From: Acidobacteriota bacterium
GTDB lineage: Bacteria; Acidobacteriota; Vicinamibacteria; Vicinamibacterales; UBA2999
Length of the DNA: 64,000 nucleotides
Direction of reading: 5' to 3'
NCBI GenBank assembly: GCA_020851565.1
Contig: JADZCN010000030.1
Coordinates: 38,374 to 102,373 of the forward strand
Shown here: one piece after another, positions 62,325-64,000 of the stretch
Layout of the letters: each line of letters starts with the position of its first letter
How positions within the stretch are numbered: the stretch's first letter is position 1
The notes under the pieces: model-generated
Told to the model about the DNA's origin: nothing
The model's database searches: none
The model's input: the letters and a program-made list of their open reading frames with translations, nothing else
Translations under genes and position numbers: made by a program

Positions 62325-62354
62325 TTGACGCAATGAAGATATTATGATGATATC
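62325..62354 (+). promoter_or_regulatory. Sigma-70-type promoter with an overlapping palindrome
   Basis: TTGACG, 17 bases, TGATAT (62348-62353), followed by AGGAGG at 62372 and the SPFH ATG at 62387. The palindrome GATAT-N7-ATATC (62338-62354) covers the -10 box and is a candidate operator, perhaps for the ribbon-helix-helix protein encoded downstream. Confidence 0.6.
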
Positions 62355-62386
62355 ACTATGAAAGCATCCCCAGGAGGCTGATCCCC

Positions 62387-63256
62387 ATGATTCGCGAACG
62401 CGAGAACAACGGCATCCCCGGCCTGCCCGTGCTCCCGACCCTGCTGTTCGTCATCGCCGCCCTCGTCTGGCTGCTCATCGGCTCCATTCGCGCCCAGGAT
62501 CCCGTTGCCATCGTGGGGACGGCCATCGGCCTCGGGCTGGCCGTGTTCCTGCTGTTCGGCCTGTTCATGGTGAACCCGAACGAGGGCAAGGTCCTCCAAC
62601 TGTTCGGCGCTTACGCCGGCACCGCGAAGGTCCAGGGGTTGCGCTGGGCAAATCCCTTCTACACGAAGAAGAAAGTGTCGCTGCGCGTTCGCAACTTCGA
62701 GAGCTCGCGCCTGAAGGTCAACGACCTCGAGGGCAACCCGATCGAGATTGCCGCGGTCGTGGTCTGGAAGGTCGTGGAGACGGCAGAGGCCGTGTTCGAG
62801 GTGGACGACTACGAGAACTACGTGCACGTGCAGAGCGAGGCCGCCGTCCGCAATCTCGCCACCAGCTACCCGTACGATGCGCACGACGACGATCAGATCT
62901 CGCTGCGCGGCAACACCGCCGCCGTGGCCGAACACCTGAAGAAGGAGATCCAGGAGCGGCTCACCAAGGCCGGCGTGGACGTCATCGAGGCGCGGATCAG
63001 CCACCTGGCGTATGCGCCGGAAATTGCCGCCGCCATGCTCCAACGCCAGCAGGCGGGCGCCATCATCGCCGCGCGGCAGCGCATCGTCGAAGGCGCGGTG
63101 GGCATGGTCGAAATGGCGCTCGACGGGCTGTCGCAGAAGTCCATCGTCACGCTGGACGAGGAGCGGAAGGCGGCCATGGTCAGCAACCTGCTCGTGGTGC
63201 TGTGCGGCGATCGCAACGCGCAGCCCGTGATCAACACGGGGACGATCTACCAGTAG
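62387..63256 (+). CDS. SPFH/band 7 domain membrane protein
   Basis: 289 residues. Two hydrophobic segments ([18 protein letters not shown] and [16 protein letters not shown]) precede an SPFH domain ([40 protein letters not shown], then [20 protein letters not shown] and [18 protein letters not shown]). Such proteins form membrane scaffolds or microdomains. It precedes a small ribbon-helix-helix gene by 12 bases, a known pairing. Confidence 0.93.
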   Translation: MIRERENNGIPGLPVLPTLLFVIAALVWLLIGSIRAQDPVAIVGTAIGLGLAVFLLFGLFMVNPNEGKVLQLFGAYAGTAKVQGLRWANPFYTKKKVSLRVRNFESSRLKVNDLEGNPIEIAAVVVWKVVETAEAVFEVDDYENYVHVQSEAAVRNLATSYPYDAHDDDQISLRGNTAAVAEHLKKEIQERLTKAGVDVIEARISHLAYAPEIAAAMLQRQQAGAIIAARQRIVEGAVGMVEMALDGLSQKSIVTLDEERKAAMVSNLLVVLCGDRNAQPVINTGTIYQ

Positions 63257-63268
63257 CCAGGGCAGACG

Positions 63269-63451
63269 ATGGCCGAGCGCAAGTCCTTCCTGCTCCGGAT
63301 CGATCCGAAGCTGCTCGAGGCCGTGCAGCGCTGGGCGAACGACGATCTGCGCAGCCTCAACGCGCAGATTGAGTTCCTGCTGCGCCGGGCGCTCAGGGAA
63401 GAGGGACGAGCGCCGGCCGCGCCGGGTACCGAGCCGGAGCCTCCTGCCTGA
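63269..63451 (+). CDS. Ribbon-helix-helix (Arc-type) DNA-binding protein
   Basis: 60 residues. KSFLLRIDPKLLEAVQRWAN forms the beta strand and first helix and LRSLNAQIEFLLRRALRE the second, as in Arc-like repressors. It is 12 bases after the SPFH gene, and the palindrome at the SPFH promoter could be its target. The acidic Pro-rich tail (GTEPEPPA) is unusual. No toxin gene is adjacent. Confidence 0.85.
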   Translation: MAERKSFLLRIDPKLLEAVQRWANDDLRSLNAQIEFLLRRALREEGRAPAAPGTEPEPPA

Positions 63452-63454
63452 CCG

Positions 63455-63480
63455 GGGCCGGTCCGCCTCGGACCGGTCCC
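63455..63480 (+). terminator. GC-rich hairpin after the ribbon-helix-helix gene
   Basis: GGGCCGGTCCG, loop CCT, CGGACCGGTCCC, with one mismatch. It begins 4 bases past the stop. No U-run follows. Confidence 0.55.
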
Positions 63481-63597
63481 GCCCTCCTCCCCTCTCAAGC
63501 CATTGTTCCCACCGGTCAGCCCGCCTCGGCAACCGTCCGGCCGGTTCGCTCGAACCACGGCCCGCTCCCGCCGTCTATCCGTCACGAGCCGGAGCGA

Positions 63598-63627
63598 TTG
63601 ACTTTCGGTTTTTATTCGCTCTAGGAT
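63598..63627 (+). promoter_or_regulatory. Sigma-70-type promoter
   Basis: TTGACT, 18 bases, TAGGAT. It lies 33 bases upstream of the adaptor ATG in an AT-rich patch and is the clearest housekeeping-type promoter near the window end. Confidence 0.55.
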
Positions 63628-63660
63628 GCTGGCCGCACGCCGGCCTGGACTCCCGAAACG

Positions 63661-64000
63661 ATGGAACCCGTCGACGACCTCTCCGCCCTTCGCATCGAAC
63701 GCGCCCCTCTACCGCCCGAACGCCGCTGGGGCAAGTGGGCAGCGTGGCTGGTCCTGCTTGCCGCAGTCGCCCTGGGAGGGTGGTACTGGGCCGGCCGTGA
63801 ACAGCCCCTCGAGGTCGAGGTCGCCACTGTGAACACGCGCGCCGCCGGGGCCCAGGCCTCGGTGCTCAATGCCTCGGGTTACGTCACCGCCCGCCGCCGC
63901 GCCACCGTGTCGTCGAAGGTGACCGGCAAGGTCATCGAGGTGAACGTCGAGGAGGGCATGGCCGTGCGCGAAGGCCAGGTGCTGGCCCGCCTGGACGATG
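63661..64000 (+). CDS. RND-type efflux periplasmic adaptor, 5' part
   Basis: The first 113 residues of an HlyD/AcrA-like adaptor; it runs off the window. A cytoplasmic tail (residues 1-25), a transmembrane helix (WAAWLVLLAAVALGGWYWAG), and the first half of the lipoyl domain (RRATVSSKVTGKVIEVNVEE, GMAVREGQVLARLDD) are visible. Permease and outer-membrane genes should follow downstream. A sigma-70-type promoter lies just upstream. Confidence 0.85.
   Translation, partial: MEPVDDLSALRIERAPLPPERRWGKWAAWLVLLAAVALGGWYWAGREQPLEVEVATVNTRAAGAQASVLNASGYVTARRRATVSSKVTGKVIEVNVEEGMAVREGQVLARLDD

Overview
This 64-kb window is high-GC, gene-dense bacterial chromosome (62 protein-coding genes called, no rRNA or tRNA seen). 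The mixture points to Acidobacteriota, most likely the Vicinamibacteria: Ser/Thr kinases with TPR tails, MacB-like permeases, a PQQ dehydrogenase with separate cytochromes c, exported amidohydrolases and M20 hydrolases, Tat-exported class V aminotransferases, a DUF3494 ice-binding-like protein, and short tandem arrays between genes. The taxonomic call is inference; no marker gene is present.

Layout. 1-4358: end of an A/V-type ATPase operon (subunits C partial, F, A, B, D). 4419-6041: exported D-aminoacylase-type amidohydrolase. 6038-12846 (minus): kinase with a coupled small membrane protein, NDH-2 and two MacB-type permeases, divergent from an HlyD-type adaptor. 14311-17362: molybdopterin oxidoreductase, KGG stress protein, YggX. 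17450-20237 (minus): a radical SAM protein and an ATP-grasp protein. 20393-24540: PLP enzyme, POT peptide transporter, LigD-type phosphoesterase. 24786-28577: PQQ dehydrogenase, two cytochromes c and an exported methyltransferase, behind a sigma-54-like promoter. 28694-35472: ice-binding-like protein, HIT, M20, YvcK, TPM and LemA. 35544-38511: ECF sigma factor, membrane partner, DUF4097, DinB. 38524-47509: membrane protein, second PLP enzyme, second M20, YheT-type hydrolase, secreted kinase-like protein, SLC13 transporter. 47530-55806 (minus): methyltransferase, amidase, amidohydrolase, DUF3089, SolA-like oxidase, DUF72, RRM protein. 56038-62281: SCO/CusF, EEP nuclease, and the COG2907-DUF1365-Cfa lipid cluster. 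62387-64000: SPFH protein, ribbon-helix-helix protein, start of an RND adaptor.

The most important observation is that the radical SAM gene does not end where a normal reading puts its stop. Its UGA at 18828-18830 is followed in frame by Ala-Glu-Pro and eight more codons before a second UGA. It is preceded by Cys, which gives the Cys-Sec-Ala-Glu-Pro tail of CUAEP-type radical SAM selenoproteins. The bases just after the UGA form a SECIS-like hairpin. The adjacent ATP-grasp gene is its likely partner.

A second theme is about a dozen intergenic arrays of different sequence that mostly share an exact 8-bp period (others 7, 15/16 or 24 bp). They begin at or within a few bases of stop codons, and in some places they have entered coding sequence. 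A third theme is a recurrent TANNNT box 6-8 bases before the start codon, suggesting leaderless mRNAs.
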